Below are positions 45,105 through 53,946 of a DNA stretch of 64,000 nt, piece after piece; the first letter of the stretch is position 1, and every line of letters starts with the position of its first letter. Both the position numbers and the translations under genes were made by a program. The notes beneath the pieces are model-generated. The model saw only the letters and a program-made list of their open reading frames with translations, ran no database searches and was not told where the DNA came from. Source of the stretch: APNM01 sp040361335 (GTDB lineage Bacteria > Pseudomonadota > Gammaproteobacteria > Nevskiales > Salinisphaeraceae); contig NZ_APNM01000007.1 in the NCBI RefSeq assembly GCF_040361335.1, positions 1 through 64,000 on the forward strand. Direction: 5' to 3'.

Positions 45105-45330
45105 AAATACCCCCTTTCCCAAAGGGGGGCAAGGGGGGATTTCCTCTTCGAATCCATCCACGGACCCCAGACCCGACAAAGAGCCCCATGATCAGCTTCC
45201 CGGAAAAAGGGAAACCTCATTCCCCCCTTTGCCAAAGGGGGGGCAGGGGGGATTTCCTCTTTGAATCCATCGGTGAACCCCAGACCCGACAAAGAACTCT
45301 ATGACCAGCTTTCTAGAAAAGGGAGGACCG
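45105..45330. repeat. 113-bp tandem duplication covering the wzc leader and start codon
   Basis: Copy A (45105-45217) and copy B (45218-45330) align throughout with scattered differences. Each contains a CCCCCTTT / AAAGGGGGG palindrome, then GGGGGGATTTCCTCTT, GAATCCATC, ACCCCAGACCCGACAAAGA, an ATG (45188 in A; 45301 in B) and AGCTTyC codons. The ATG of copy B is the wzc start. The palindromes belong to the family at 39747 and 41055. Confidence 0.9.
45188..45304 (+). CDS. Short upstream ORF created by the wzc leader duplication
   Basis: 38 codons from ATG 45188 to TGA 45302-45304. It begins MISFPEKGKPHSPL, mirroring wzc (MTSFLEKGGPSD), then reads through the palindrome and second leader copy. 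Its stop overlaps the wzc ATG (ATGA), so translation could be coupled to wzc. The peptide has no recognisable domain. It may be non-functional debris, or a control element. Confidence 0.4.
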   Translation: MISFPEKGKPHSPLCQRGGRGDFLFESIGEPQTRQRTL

Positions 45331-47523
45331 TCCGACGGTCCCGACGAGGAAAACAACGTCGACCTGCGCGAGTACATCGGCATCGTCCTGGAAGGCTGGC
45401 CCTGGATCGTGGGTTTCGCACTGATCGGGCTGCTCGCCGGTCTGTACACCGCCTGGCACAAGGCGCCGGTCTACCAGGCCGATGCCCTGGTGCGAATCGA
45501 GTCCCAGCAGCCCGGCGGGGGATCACAACAGGCGATGATGTTCGCCCAGGAATTCGGGCCGCAAATCTCAGCTTCGGCCGAAACAGCCGTGCTCAAATCG
45601 CGTTCCATACTGGGCGCCGCGGTGGACCGCGTGAACCTGCGCGTGGATGCCGAACCCGATTACTGGGGCGGCTTGGGACGCGCGATCGCGCACTGGCGCA
45701 ATGGCGCCCAGCCGCGCGGCGCCCCGTTCGGCCTGCTGGACGAATACGCCTGGGGCGGCGAGGAGATTCATGTCTCACGCCTGCGTTTTCAGAACGAAGT
45801 GGGTAGTGCCCGTTTCAGATTGATCGCGGGCGACGATGGCACATACGAACTCCGCACCGTGGATGGTAGTCCGGTACTCCAGGGTAAGGCCGGCGAACCA
45901 GCGACAGGGTCGGTTGAAGGGATCGGTCGCGTCGAAATCCTTGTCGGAAAGTTGCATGCGCGTCCCGGCACCCGTTTCTGGGTCAACTACCGCAGCCGCG
46001 CGGCGGCGTTGTCGTCGTTACATCGCCGCTTCAACGTACGTGTTGGAAGCAGTTCCAGCATCCTGGATTTGACCCTCAAGGCCGACTCGCCGGCCGCCGC
46101 CGAGCGCCAGCTCGACGCCATCATGGCTGTCTACCTGGAAAAGAACGTCGAGCAACAATCCGAGGAGGCCACCCGCCGTCTGGAATTCCTCAAACAGCAA
46201 CTGCCAGAGCTCAAGCAGCAGCGCGACAGTGCCGAGCAGCGGCTGCGCGAATTCCAGGAAACCGCGGGTCTGCTGGATCTCAATACCGAGGCCCAATCCC
46301 TGCTCGACCGTATATCCAATGTCGACCAGGCCCTGGAAGAGCTCAAGTTCAAACGCGAGGAACTGCTCCGGCGCTATACGGCGGAACACCCGTCCATCGA
46401 GGCGGTCGATTCCAAGATCGCCTCGCTGCGCAACGAGCGCCAGCAACTCCAGAACGAAATCAAACAACTCCCAAAGGCCGAGTCCCAGCTCTTGGAGCTA
46501 CGGCGTGAGGTCAAGGTCACCAACGAGCTGTATCTCCAGCTCCTGAACCAGGCCCAGGAGCTGGAGATTGCACGAGCCGGCATCACCGGCTTCGTGCACA
46601 TCGTGGACGAGGCCTACAGTCCGCCGTCCATGATCGAGCCCCAACGCGTGCAGATCACCGGTCTCTACGTATTGGTCGCCCTGGTCCTCGGCGGCGTGGT
46701 CGTCGTCGCCAAGAACGTCTTCCGCGTCACCTTGCGCGAACCGGACCAATTGGAGGCCCGCAGCGGCCTGCCGGTCTACGCTACCGTGCCTTTCAGCGAC
46801 ACCGAGAAGAAACTGCATAGCGGCAAAGAGCACGAAATGCCCCTGGCCGCGGTTTCGCCGGAGGACTTAGCGGTCGAAAGCCTTCGCAGCCTGCGCACCA
46901 GTCTCCAGTTCGCGCTCATGGAGTCCAAGGGGCATTGCATTGCTTTTAGCGGCCCGACACCAAGCTGCGGCAAGAGCTTCGTGGCTTCGAATACCGCCAT
47001 CCTCCTGGCGCACGGCGGCAAGCGTACGGTCTTGGTCGAAGCCGACCTGCGGCGCGGGCGACTGCGGCGCGCCTTCGGCATCTCGCGCCGGCACCCGGGG
47101 CTCTCAGACTGCCTCTCCGGGCAGGCGACGCTCGACGAGGCGCTTGTGGAACAAGGTGGGGTGCATGTCCTGGCTGCTGGCCAGAGACCACCGAATCCGG
47201 CCGAACTACTCATGTCCGGCGCCATGTCCGATCTCATGAAGCAGCTCGCGGAGCGTTTCGACTATGTCGTCATGGACCTGCCCCCGGTCCTGAACGTGGC
47301 CGACGCGAGCATCGCGGCGAGCTATGCCGACGCATTGTTCCTGGTGGTCCGGAGCGAGCTCTCGACCCTGCATGATGTCCAGCAGGCCAGGAAGCGCTTA
47401 TCGCGTGATGACATAGCCGTGAAGGGCATCGTGTTCAACGGCTTCAAGCCGAACCGCCTACGCTATGGCTATGCACGCTACGGCTATTACAGCTATCGCT
47501 ATGGCAGCGACAAGCGAGGTTGA
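45301..47523 (+). CDS. wzc: Polysaccharide co-polymerase / tyrosine autokinase (Wzc)
   Basis: 740-aa inner-membrane protein that sets chain length and gates export with Wza. It has an N-terminal Wzz domain with a first transmembrane helix near residues 32-54. A long periplasmic coiled coil (about 260-430) precedes a GNVR-type segment and a second transmembrane helix near 450. The BY-kinase has Walker A GPTPSCGKS (551-559), Walker A' VLVEADLRRGR (about 577) and Walker B VVMDLPPV (about 655). The C-terminal tyrosine cluster (RYGYARYGYYSYRYG) is the autophosphorylation site. Partner phosphatase is Wzb upstream. Confidence 0.95.
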   Translation: MTSFLEKGGPSDGPDEENNVDLREYIGIVLEGWPWIVGFALIGLLAGLYTAWHKAPVYQADALVRIESQQPGGGSQQAMMFAQEFGPQISASAETAVLKSRSILGAAVDRVNLRVDAEPDYWGGLGRAIAHWRNGAQPRGAPFGLLDEYAWGGEEIHVSRLRFQNEVGSARFRLIAGDDGTYELRTVDGSPVLQGKAGEPATGSVEGIGRVEILVGKLHARPGTRFWVNYRSRAAALSSLHRRFNVRVGSSSSILDLTLKADSPAAAERQLDAIMAVYLEKNVEQQSEEATRRLEFLKQQLPELKQQRDSAEQRLREFQETAGLLDLNTEAQSLLDRISNVDQALEELKFKREELLRRYTAEHPSIEAVDSKIASLRNERQQLQNEIKQLPKAESQLLELRREVKVTNELYLQLLNQAQELEIARAGITGFVHIVDEAYSPPSMIEPQRVQITGLYVLVALVLGGVVVVAKNVFRVTLREPDQLEARSGLPVYATVPFSDTEKKLHSGKEHEMPLAAVSPEDLAVESLRSLRTSLQFALMESKGHCIAFSGPTPSCGKSFVASNTAILLAHGGKRTVLVEADLRRGRLRRAFGISRRHPGLSDCLSGQATLDEALVEQGGVHVLAAGQRPPNPAELLMSGAMSDLMKQLAERFDYVVMDLPPVLNVADASIAASYADALFLVVRSELSTLHDVQQARKRLSRDDIAVKGIVFNGFKPNRLRYGYARYGYYSYRYGSDKRG

Positions 47524-47616
47524 CGATCGCAGACTGAAAGCGGCCCTGTCTGGGCGAAGCCCGAAAGCGCCTTCCAGGCTTCCCATGGAGGGGACTAACG
47601 TCTAGTATTGCGTTCA

Positions 47617-47976
47617 ATGAATGAACGCACGATCTCCGACGAAACACGCTACCGCCTGCTGCGTATGCTGGCGGACAACCCGGCGTTGTCGCAGCGTGAC
47701 TTGGCGAACGAGCTGGGTATGAGCGTGGGCAAGGTCAACTATTGTTTGCGTGCCCTGCTCAACGTCGGTCACATCAAGGCTGTAAATTTCAAGAACCGGC
47801 GCAACAAGCGCGGCTACCTCTACCAGCTCACGCCCGCGGGCCTCGCAGCCAAGGCGCTTGCCGCGCGGCGCTTCCTGACACGCAAGCAGGCGGAATACGA
47901 GCGCCTTGCCGCCGAGATCGAGCAACTCCGCCGGCAGGCGGTCGAGGACGAGCAATTGGCTGGTAAGCGGACATGA
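47617..47976 (+). CDS. MarR-family EPS-associated transcriptional regulator
   Basis: 119-aa winged-helix protein of the type found in exopolysaccharide loci. SDETRYRLLRMLADNPALSQ, RDLANELGMSVGKVNYCLRA and FKNRRNKRGYLYQLTPAGLA form the DNA-binding domain, followed by a C-terminal coiled coil (KQAEYERLAAEIEQLRRQA). ATG 47617 is preferred to TTG 47608. It likely regulates this operon, perhaps through transcription elongation as NusG/RfaH-linked relatives are thought to do; that is conjecture. Confidence 0.88.
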   Translation: MNERTISDETRYRLLRMLADNPALSQRDLANELGMSVGKVNYCLRALLNVGHIKAVNFKNRRNKRGYLYQLTPAGLAAKALAARRFLTRKQAEYERLAAEIEQLRRQAVEDEQLAGKRT

Positions 47977-48155
47977 GCGCCCAGCAAAGGGACCGCATAC
48001 TGGTCACCGGTGGCGGCACGTCGGCATACATCTTCGGTCCTGGACAAAAGCAAATCCCGCCTTGCATTGGACCTAACGAATACGCATTGAGTGTAGAGCT
48101 GCGAACGCAACTTGATGGAATACGGTCTGTCATGGATAACCCATCGGCCTCCTGA
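47973..48155 (+). CDS. Short ORF, possible remnant of a nucleotide-sugar epimerase
   Basis: 60 codons, start overlapping the regulator stop (ATGA). RILVTGGG near the N-terminus looks like the first strand and glycine loop of an NAD-binding epimerase, but nothing after it continues the fold. It sits exactly where GC-rich sequence gives way to AT-richer cassette DNA. A truncated gene at a recombination joint is the simplest reading; a genuine small protein cannot be excluded. Confidence 0.35.
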   Translation: MSAQQRDRILVTGGGTSAYIFGPGQKQIPPCIGPNEYALSVELRTQLDGIRSVMDNPSAS

Positions 48156-48158
48156 AAT

Positions 48159-49541
48159 ATGGCAACACCTTATTTGAACAGGTTAGGACGGCGCTGGCGG
48201 CGGATCGCCGGAAATCCTGGCAGCAGGCGTTCGCAACTCGTGCATGCTGCCCTTGGAAGCGGTGGCATTGGCATGGCTTCGCGATTTCTGAGGGTGTTCA
48301 CGGCAATTGTTCTGGCACGAATCCTAGGGGCGGAAGGTTACGGGATTTATGCCTATGCGGGTTCGATAGTGATGCTCTTGTCCGTACCTTCCGAGCTCGG
48401 TCTTCCGCGGCTTGTCGTACGCGAAGTGGCGGCAAATCGGGCACTGGCTCGCTGGGGTTACGTGCGTGGCCTTTTGCAACGTGCCATGCAAGCGATCGTG
48501 CTTTTCTCAGTTGGAATCATCGCCCTTGCCGCACTTGTAGGGCCAATGCTCTCCCAACGAATCGAAGCCTTGGACTGGACCACATTTGCCTGGGCACTGC
48601 TCCTGGTGCCCTTAGGAAGTCTAAGTGCCTTGCGCGGTTCTGCTCTTCGCGGTTTGCATCATATAGTTACTGGGCAACTGCCAGGTGCTTTGCTTCGGCC
48701 TATCGTATTCCTATTGCTTATAAGCATCGCCTTATGGGCAATACGGCCGCTTGAGCCTTATCAGGCCATGATGTTGAGCGTAATCTCGGCTACTGCGGCA
48801 TTCGCGGTCGGTAGTTGGCTGCTATGGAGAGCGCTTCCTAGCGAGGTTTATCGCGCTATACCTGTATATGAAACAAGGCGCTGGATGGCGAGTGCTCTAC
48901 CTTTTGGTCTGCTAGCCGGGATTACTCTAATTAATAGCCAGACTGACATTATCATGCTTGGATTGTTCTCGAGTGCGAGCGATGTCGGTATTTATCGCGT
49001 TGCCACCCAAGGTGCCATGCTTGTTTCATTCGCGCTGATGACCATAAATACGGTTCTTTCACCGAACATAGCAAGCCTACACGCCAGTGGTGATTGGGAC
49101 GGGCTACAACGCCTAATAACAACGAGTGCCCGCGCTACAATTATAATCTCAGTGCCGGTGGCTCTCACTCTGATTATTTTCGGTAGACCCATCTTAGCAA
49201 CAGTTTTCGGTTCTGAATATTCAACCGGTGCTCTAGCGCTTGCCGTTCTGTGTACTGGACAGTTGATAAATGCGGGCTTCGGGTCGGTTGGCAATATATT
49301 AAATATGACTGGTCATGAGCGAGATTCCGTTGTAGGCGTCGGAATTGGAGCAGCATCAAATGTAATTTTAAATCTGATGCTCATACCAAGATGGGGGATT
49401 GAAGGCGCTGCAATAGCAAGTGCCGTATCGATTCTTGTTTGGAACAGTTGGTTAACAATAGTGTTGTATCGTCGTACTGGATTGTTAAGTATAGCTATCT
49501 ATCCTTTTCTTATTAACAAGAATTCAAGGGTAAAACATTAA
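48159..49541 (+). CDS. wzx: Oligosaccharide flippase, Wzx-like
   Basis: 460-aa membrane protein with about 12-14 hydrophobic helices, of the polysaccharide-transport/MOP exporter superfamily. It should flip the lipid-linked repeat unit to the periplasm. The N-terminal AALGSGGIGMASRFLRVFTAIV and RILGAEGYGIYAYAGSIVML are typical. GLPRLVVREVA follows. Codon use is AT-richer than wzc or wza upstream. Confidence 0.9.
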   Translation: MATPYLNRLGRRWRRIAGNPGSRRSQLVHAALGSGGIGMASRFLRVFTAIVLARILGAEGYGIYAYAGSIVMLLSVPSELGLPRLVVREVAANRALARWGYVRGLLQRAMQAIVLFSVGIIALAALVGPMLSQRIEALDWTTFAWALLLVPLGSLSALRGSALRGLHHIVTGQLPGALLRPIVFLLLISIALWAIRPLEPYQAMMLSVISATAAFAVGSWLLWRALPSEVYRAIPVYETRRWMASALPFGLLAGITLINSQTDIIMLGLFSSASDVGIYRVATQGAMLVSFALMTINTVLSPNIASLHASGDWDGLQRLITTSARATIIISVPVALTLIIFGRPILATVFGSEYSTGALALAVLCTGQLINAGFGSVGNILNMTGHERDSVVGVGIGAASNVILNLMLIPRWGIEGAAIASAVSILVWNSWLTIVLYRRTGLLSIAIYPFLINKNSRVKH

Positions 49542-49604
49542 TTAAGGAAGCGATTTTCTGTAATTTAATTCAAGTCTATAGTCCACATTGGTACGGATAT
49601 TTTG

Positions 49605-50207
49605 ATGAAGCTAAAATCAATCGCGCCTGCGTCATTAAAGCGTTTTATTCGAATCCTAAAAAATAAAAGGACGCCACGTGATCTCTTGCTATCTGAGCTT
49701 CCTAAGAACGCTATCGGAGCAGAAGTCGGCGTATGGAAAGGGGAGTTTAGTAGGCGACTGGTTAAGGAGTTAACCCCATTAGAACTACACTTGATCGATC
49801 CTTGGAAGTTTCAAGATTCATTTCCGGATCGCATGTATGGTGGGGTAGTGGCTAAATCGCAAGAGGATATGGACGATATTTACGATTCAGTTGCGGAGAT
49901 TTTTGCTAAGCAACCGAATGTCAAATTACATCGAGGAACGTCAGATGAGATATTAAGGTCTTTCCCGGATGCATATTTTGATTTTATGTATATAGATGGG
50001 AATCATTATTACGACTATGTACTAAATGATCTTAATTTGAGTTATAAAAAAATTAAGAAGGGGGGCTTGTTGACTGGTGATGATTATATCTGGGGGAAAG
50101 ACGATGGCTATCTAGTTAAATGTGCTGTGGAAGATTTTATGAAGAGTAATAGTATAAATTCTAATAGACTACGTATTTTTCGTTCTCAATTTCTTATAAA
50201 AGTATAG
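49605..50207 (+). CDS. Class I SAM-dependent methyltransferase
   Basis: 200-aa protein of the Methyltransf_24 type. AIGAEVGVWKGEFSRRLV is motif I (E-x-G-x-x-x-G). LELHLIDPW gives the acidic residue for SAM ribose. FDFMYIDGNHYYDYVLNDL and KGGLLTGDDYIW are the later motifs. Probably methylates a sugar of the exopolysaccharide. ATG 49605 follows an in-frame TTG. Markedly AT-rich, unlike flanking chromosome. Confidence 0.82.
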   Translation: MKLKSIAPASLKRFIRILKNKRTPRDLLLSELPKNAIGAEVGVWKGEFSRRLVKELTPLELHLIDPWKFQDSFPDRMYGGVVAKSQEDMDDIYDSVAEIFAKQPNVKLHRGTSDEILRSFPDAYFDFMYIDGNHYYDYVLNDLNLSYKKIKKGGLLTGDDYIWGKDDGYLVKCAVEDFMKSNSINSNRLRIFRSQFLIKV

Positions 50208-50234
50208 CAGTCCCCGAAAGTCTGTCTGAAATCA

Positions 50235-51038
50235 ATGAAAATACCGAGCAAGTATTGGCCCTCGTATTATGAGGATTTTGGGTCGTGGCTTAAGAAACGA
50301 TGCCTAGCAGTGCTGCTGAACCTGCCTAATGTTACGCCTTTGACAACTGATAAAAGGCATATTTTTATTTGTGGATGTGGGCATAGCGGAACAACTTTGC
50401 TCGCCGCCAAGCTCGCTCTCGCTACAGATGCGCTCTTAATTGCCAGGGAGACAAACGCTTTCCTTCCGGAGGTCGGCGCGTACTGTGCTAAGCGCATTGT
50501 CATAGAATGGAATTATTTTGCGAATTGGGCTGATAAGGATTTCATAATTGAGAAAACGCCGAAGCATGTGCATTGCATTCCTAGAATCGCTAAAGTTCTT
50601 CCAAGTGCCAAAATTGTTCTTATAACTCGAAATCCGCTCGACACTATAGCTTCGCTGTACAAACGGCTAGGTTCGATCGAGGCTGCGACGCATAGATGGA
50701 GAATAGACACCGAGGCAGCGGTGAACGCTCAGAAATACGCTAATACTATTTTGGTGAAATATGAGGATTTAATTTGTTCACCGCATCATGAATTTGGACG
50801 TGTTTCTAAATTCTGTGGTCTGCGCTGGCATCCCTCATACTTGGGCTTGAATTCCACTGGTTACGACTCTGTCTCACAAAAAGGGAATATGATTAATAGA
50901 GCGGAACAAGTCCGCGGCAAAATTAGGAATAATATAGGAGGATGGAAGGATGTCTTAACAGAGTCTCAGGTCCATTACATTGTCAGGTATACATCAAGTG
51001 CAGCCAGCAAGGCAGGGTATAAGAACTGTGTTAAATAG
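50235..51038 (+). CDS. Sulfotransferase (first of four in the locus)
   Basis: 267-aa PAPS-dependent sulfotransferase. The 5'-phosphosulfate-binding loop is FICGCGHSGTTLL (about residues 45-56). The 3'-phosphate motif is VLITRNPLDTIASLYKRL with Arg and Ser in place, and a late KYEDLI element is typical. It differs in loop sequence (GCGHSGTT) from the GAPKxGTT type of the other three, so it belongs to another subgroup. AT-rich. Likely adds sulfate to the polymer or its lipid-linked unit. Confidence 0.85.
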   Translation: MKIPSKYWPSYYEDFGSWLKKRCLAVLLNLPNVTPLTTDKRHIFICGCGHSGTTLLAAKLALATDALLIARETNAFLPEVGAYCAKRIVIEWNYFANWADKDFIIEKTPKHVHCIPRIAKVLPSAKIVLITRNPLDTIASLYKRLGSIEAATHRWRIDTEAAVNAQKYANTILVKYEDLICSPHHEFGRVSKFCGLRWHPSYLGLNSTGYDSVSQKGNMINRAEQVRGKIRNNIGGWKDVLTESQVHYIVRYTSSAASKAGYKNCVK

Positions 51039-51061
51039 CAACCCATTCTACATATCTTAAT

Positions 51062-52006
51062 ATGCAGCCCGATATAAGCATTATAATTCCTTCATATAAG
51101 GCCGAGCCATGGATATCGAGGGCATTAGAGTCTATTTCAGGGCAACGCAGATCATTAAATATTGAGACGATAGTTGTCGAAGATGGTTGTTTTGACGCAA
51201 CAAAATCTGTAGTTGATAAATTCGAAGATACTAGATTAATTACACTTGAGCGAAATCATGGTGCGCCCGCCGCGCGAAATTATGGGCTGAATGCTGCGAG
51301 ATCAAATTACGTGCTTTTTCTCGATGCTGACGATTACATTCAGGGGCCGTTACTAGACGGCTTAGTAAGTGCGTTAAAGAGCTCTTCGGCGGATGTTGCA
51401 TTTGGTCCAATGCGTCAAATGGGAGCCCATTATAATGCGACAAATATATTCTATCCTGAAAAGTGTGACTCGCTCAGCTGGATTGCAGCTAGATTAGAAG
51501 GAAGGCGCTGGGCTAAGCCATGGCCAGGAAGGGTTGCATGGCGCAAGAGCGTTTTACTATCTAATGGTGGATGGAACGAGTCCCTAGAGGGGGGGCAAGA
51601 TGAAGAATTGGTCATTCGCTGTTTATTGAATGGCGCTGAATCTACTGTCAGCCGCGAAGGGGTAGGGATATATTGGCAACATGATTCGCCTACTCGGATC
51701 ACCAATAGTCGCAATAATGAGATTTCTGCGCAGGTCACTTATAGGCAAATCAAGGAGTGGATTGATTCGGGCGCCGGGCAGGGTGGCGCATTGCGAATGC
51801 CTTTGGCTAAGTTCTGCTATCGCGTTGCGGAAAGATCGTACTGGGATGGTTCAATAGCTGAGGGGGAGGCGTGGTTATCGAGGGCCAGGGCCTTAGGGCT
51901 ACCAGGTCATCCCGGGTCACTAAGGCATAAGCTACTGTCTAATGTCCTAGGTTTGAGGCGCAAACAAAAGGTTGCATTTCTTTTTAATAGAATTAGAAAT
52001 TTGTGA
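51062..52006 (+). CDS. Glycosyltransferase family 2
   Basis: 314-aa GT-A fold transferase. ISIIIPSYKAEPWISRALES begins the nucleotide-binding domain. NHGAPAARNYGLNAAR and VLFLDADDYI (DXD-type metal site) follow, then EGGQDEELVIRC for the catalytic base region. No transmembrane segment. Donor and acceptor unknown. AT-rich like its neighbours. Confidence 0.88.
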   Translation: MQPDISIIIPSYKAEPWISRALESISGQRRSLNIETIVVEDGCFDATKSVVDKFEDTRLITLERNHGAPAARNYGLNAARSNYVLFLDADDYIQGPLLDGLVSALKSSSADVAFGPMRQMGAHYNATNIFYPEKCDSLSWIAARLEGRRWAKPWPGRVAWRKSVLLSNGGWNESLEGGQDEELVIRCLLNGAESTVSREGVGIYWQHDSPTRITNSRNNEISAQVTYRQIKEWIDSGAGQGGALRMPLAKFCYRVAERSYWDGSIAEGEAWLSRARALGLPGHPGSLRHKLLSNVLGLRRKQKVAFLFNRIRNL

Positions 52007-52038
52007 ATGTGCTTTATTAATCCTTTATTGAGCTTTTG

Positions 52039-53946
52039 ATGTGTGGTCTTGCTGGTATTTGGCATATTCGAGCTTATAAGCATTTATGCAGCCAAGTGCA
52101 ATCTATGAACGGCACTTTGCGGCGCCGCGGTCCGGATGATGACGGTATATGGACATCATCAGATCATTGTTTGGCGCTAGCACATCGCAGGCTGTCCATC
52201 GTTGACCTAACCAATGCTGGTGCGCAACCAATGGTTTCGAGCTCTGGTCGAACAGTGATCGTACTAAACGGAGAAGTTTATAATCATATTGAGTTGCGCG
52301 CTGAATTGAAAAGTGCGGGCGTTCTATTTCGCGGCCATAGCGACACGGAAGTTGTACTCGAGGCGATTGAGCACTGGGGGCTAGAGCGAGCCCTTTCGCG
52401 ATTTGTTGGTATGTTTGCGCTGGCGATATGGTGTGTTTGCACGCGTAGATTATTTCTAGTTCGCGATCGCTTTGGAGTCAAACCTCTCTACTACAAGTAC
52501 CTGCCTAGTGAGAAGCTTCTTTTCGCTTCGCAGCTGCAAGCGTTCGAGGCAATTGGCGAAGTTCGGGGGGTCGAGAATGAATGTTTGCGTGCTTATTTAA
52601 AGTACGGCTACGTGCCAGGTGAGAAATCCATCTATAAAGGTATCTATCGCTTGATGCCTGGGACTTACGCCTGCTTTCGGCCGGATGGGGGCGGTCGTCC
52701 GGTATTGGAAACGGTACAGCGGTATTGGGGGTTGCCGGATATCGGTGAGAATGCGCAGGTCGATAATGATCCTGGTGCCATCAGCGAGCGTTTGGAGCTG
52801 CTTTTGGAAGAAAGTGTCCGACTGCGCCTGATCGCCGATGTCCCGGTTGGACTCTTCCTTTCCGGTGGCGTGGATTCAGCGCTTGTCGCCGCCATGGCCC
52901 AAAAGGCCAATGTCCGCGAACTCCGAACATTCACCATCGGCTTTTCCGAGCCGGGCTGGCCGGACGAAAGCGAACGCGCCGCGCGGATCGCCCGACATTT
53001 AGGGGCGACGCATACCAGTTGGACGCCGAATACGGAAGATATCAGGCAGACTGCGAATACTTTGCCGCAGATCCTGGATGAGCCCTTTGCCGATCCGTCG
53101 ATTATCCCCACTTGTCTGGTCAGTCAGCTAGCCCGCCGGGATGTCACCGTTGCATTATCGGGGGACGGGGGAGATGAAGGGTTCCTGGGCTACGGTCGCT
53201 ATAGCTTCGCACCTGCCGCACTAAGGCGATACGGTTGGCTTGGCAAACCGGGGGCTTCGTGGGCGATTCGGCCGATGGAGTGCATGGCTGATGGTCTGGA
53301 CCATCTGAGCCCTCGCATGGCACGACGCTTCCATGCGGCCACATCGCTTGCGCGGGCGAGTGCCAATGTCGATTCATTCTATAACTGGTCGGTGGCCGCT
53401 AGAGACGGCACATATTGCCTGAGACCGGAGTTGCGGTGCCAGGCAGGATTGTCATCAATCTCATCTGACGCACCCTCTCTCCGGGAGTTGAACCGACGAG
53501 ACATAAATCAGTATCTCCCGGACGATATTCTGTACAAGGTGGACAGGGCCAGCATGGCGGTGAGCCTGGAAGCCAGGGAACCTTTGCTGGATCACCGTCT
53601 TGTTGAATACGGCTGGAGCTTGCCCGCGCATCGAAAGATTGACAAGAACGGCGTAGGCAAGTTGCCGCTCAGGACCGTGCTTGCCAAGCACTTGCCAAGC
53701 GACGTGCTGGCGGAGCCGAAACGGGGCTTCGGTGCGCCGGTCAGCGATTGGATCCGAGGCCCCCTTCGTGAGTGGGCCCGCCTTTATTGTGATTACTCCG
53801 ACGGATACACGGATGACCGCTCCGTTCGCAGGCTCTACGAGGCGTGTACATCAGGATCCGCCCCGACTCAGGTAAGCAGCCTTTTGTGGCGCATATTGGT
53901 GTTTCGTGCCTGGCATGCGGAACGTGCCGGCAAGGTGGCGATATGA
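52039..53946 (+). CDS. asnB: Asparagine synthetase (glutamine-hydrolysing)-type amidotransferase
   Basis: 635-aa protein. The N-terminal class II glutaminase has nucleophile Cys2 (MCGLAGIW), LAHRRLSIVDL, VLNGEVYNH and HSDTEV. The C-terminal synthetase domain has the ATP-pyrophosphatase loop FLSGGVDSALV (about residues 273-283) and SGDGGDEGFLGYGRY. In EPS loci such enzymes probably amidate uronic acids rather than serve asparagine synthesis. The first ~210 codons are AT-rich and the rest GC-rich, with the change near 52.68 kb at the domain junction. The end overlaps the next gene (ATGA). Confidence 0.92.
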   Translation: MCGLAGIWHIRAYKHLCSQVQSMNGTLRRRGPDDDGIWTSSDHCLALAHRRLSIVDLTNAGAQPMVSSSGRTVIVLNGEVYNHIELRAELKSAGVLFRGHSDTEVVLEAIEHWGLERALSRFVGMFALAIWCVCTRRLFLVRDRFGVKPLYYKYLPSEKLLFASQLQAFEAIGEVRGVENECLRAYLKYGYVPGEKSIYKGIYRLMPGTYACFRPDGGGRPVLETVQRYWGLPDIGENAQVDNDPGAISERLELLLEESVRLRLIADVPVGLFLSGGVDSALVAAMAQKANVRELRTFTIGFSEPGWPDESERAARIARHLGATHTSWTPNTEDIRQTANTLPQILDEPFADPSIIPTCLVSQLARRDVTVALSGDGGDEGFLGYGRYSFAPAALRRYGWLGKPGASWAIRPMECMADGLDHLSPRMARRFHAATSLARASANVDSFYNWSVAARDGTYCLRPELRCQAGLSSISSDAPSLRELNRRDINQYLPDDILYKVDRASMAVSLEAREPLLDHRLVEYGWSLPAHRKIDKNGVGKLPLRTVLAKHLPSDVLAEPKRGFGAPVSDWIRGPLREWARLYCDYSDGYTDDRSVRRLYEACTSGSAPTQVSSLLWRILVFRAWHAERAGKVAI

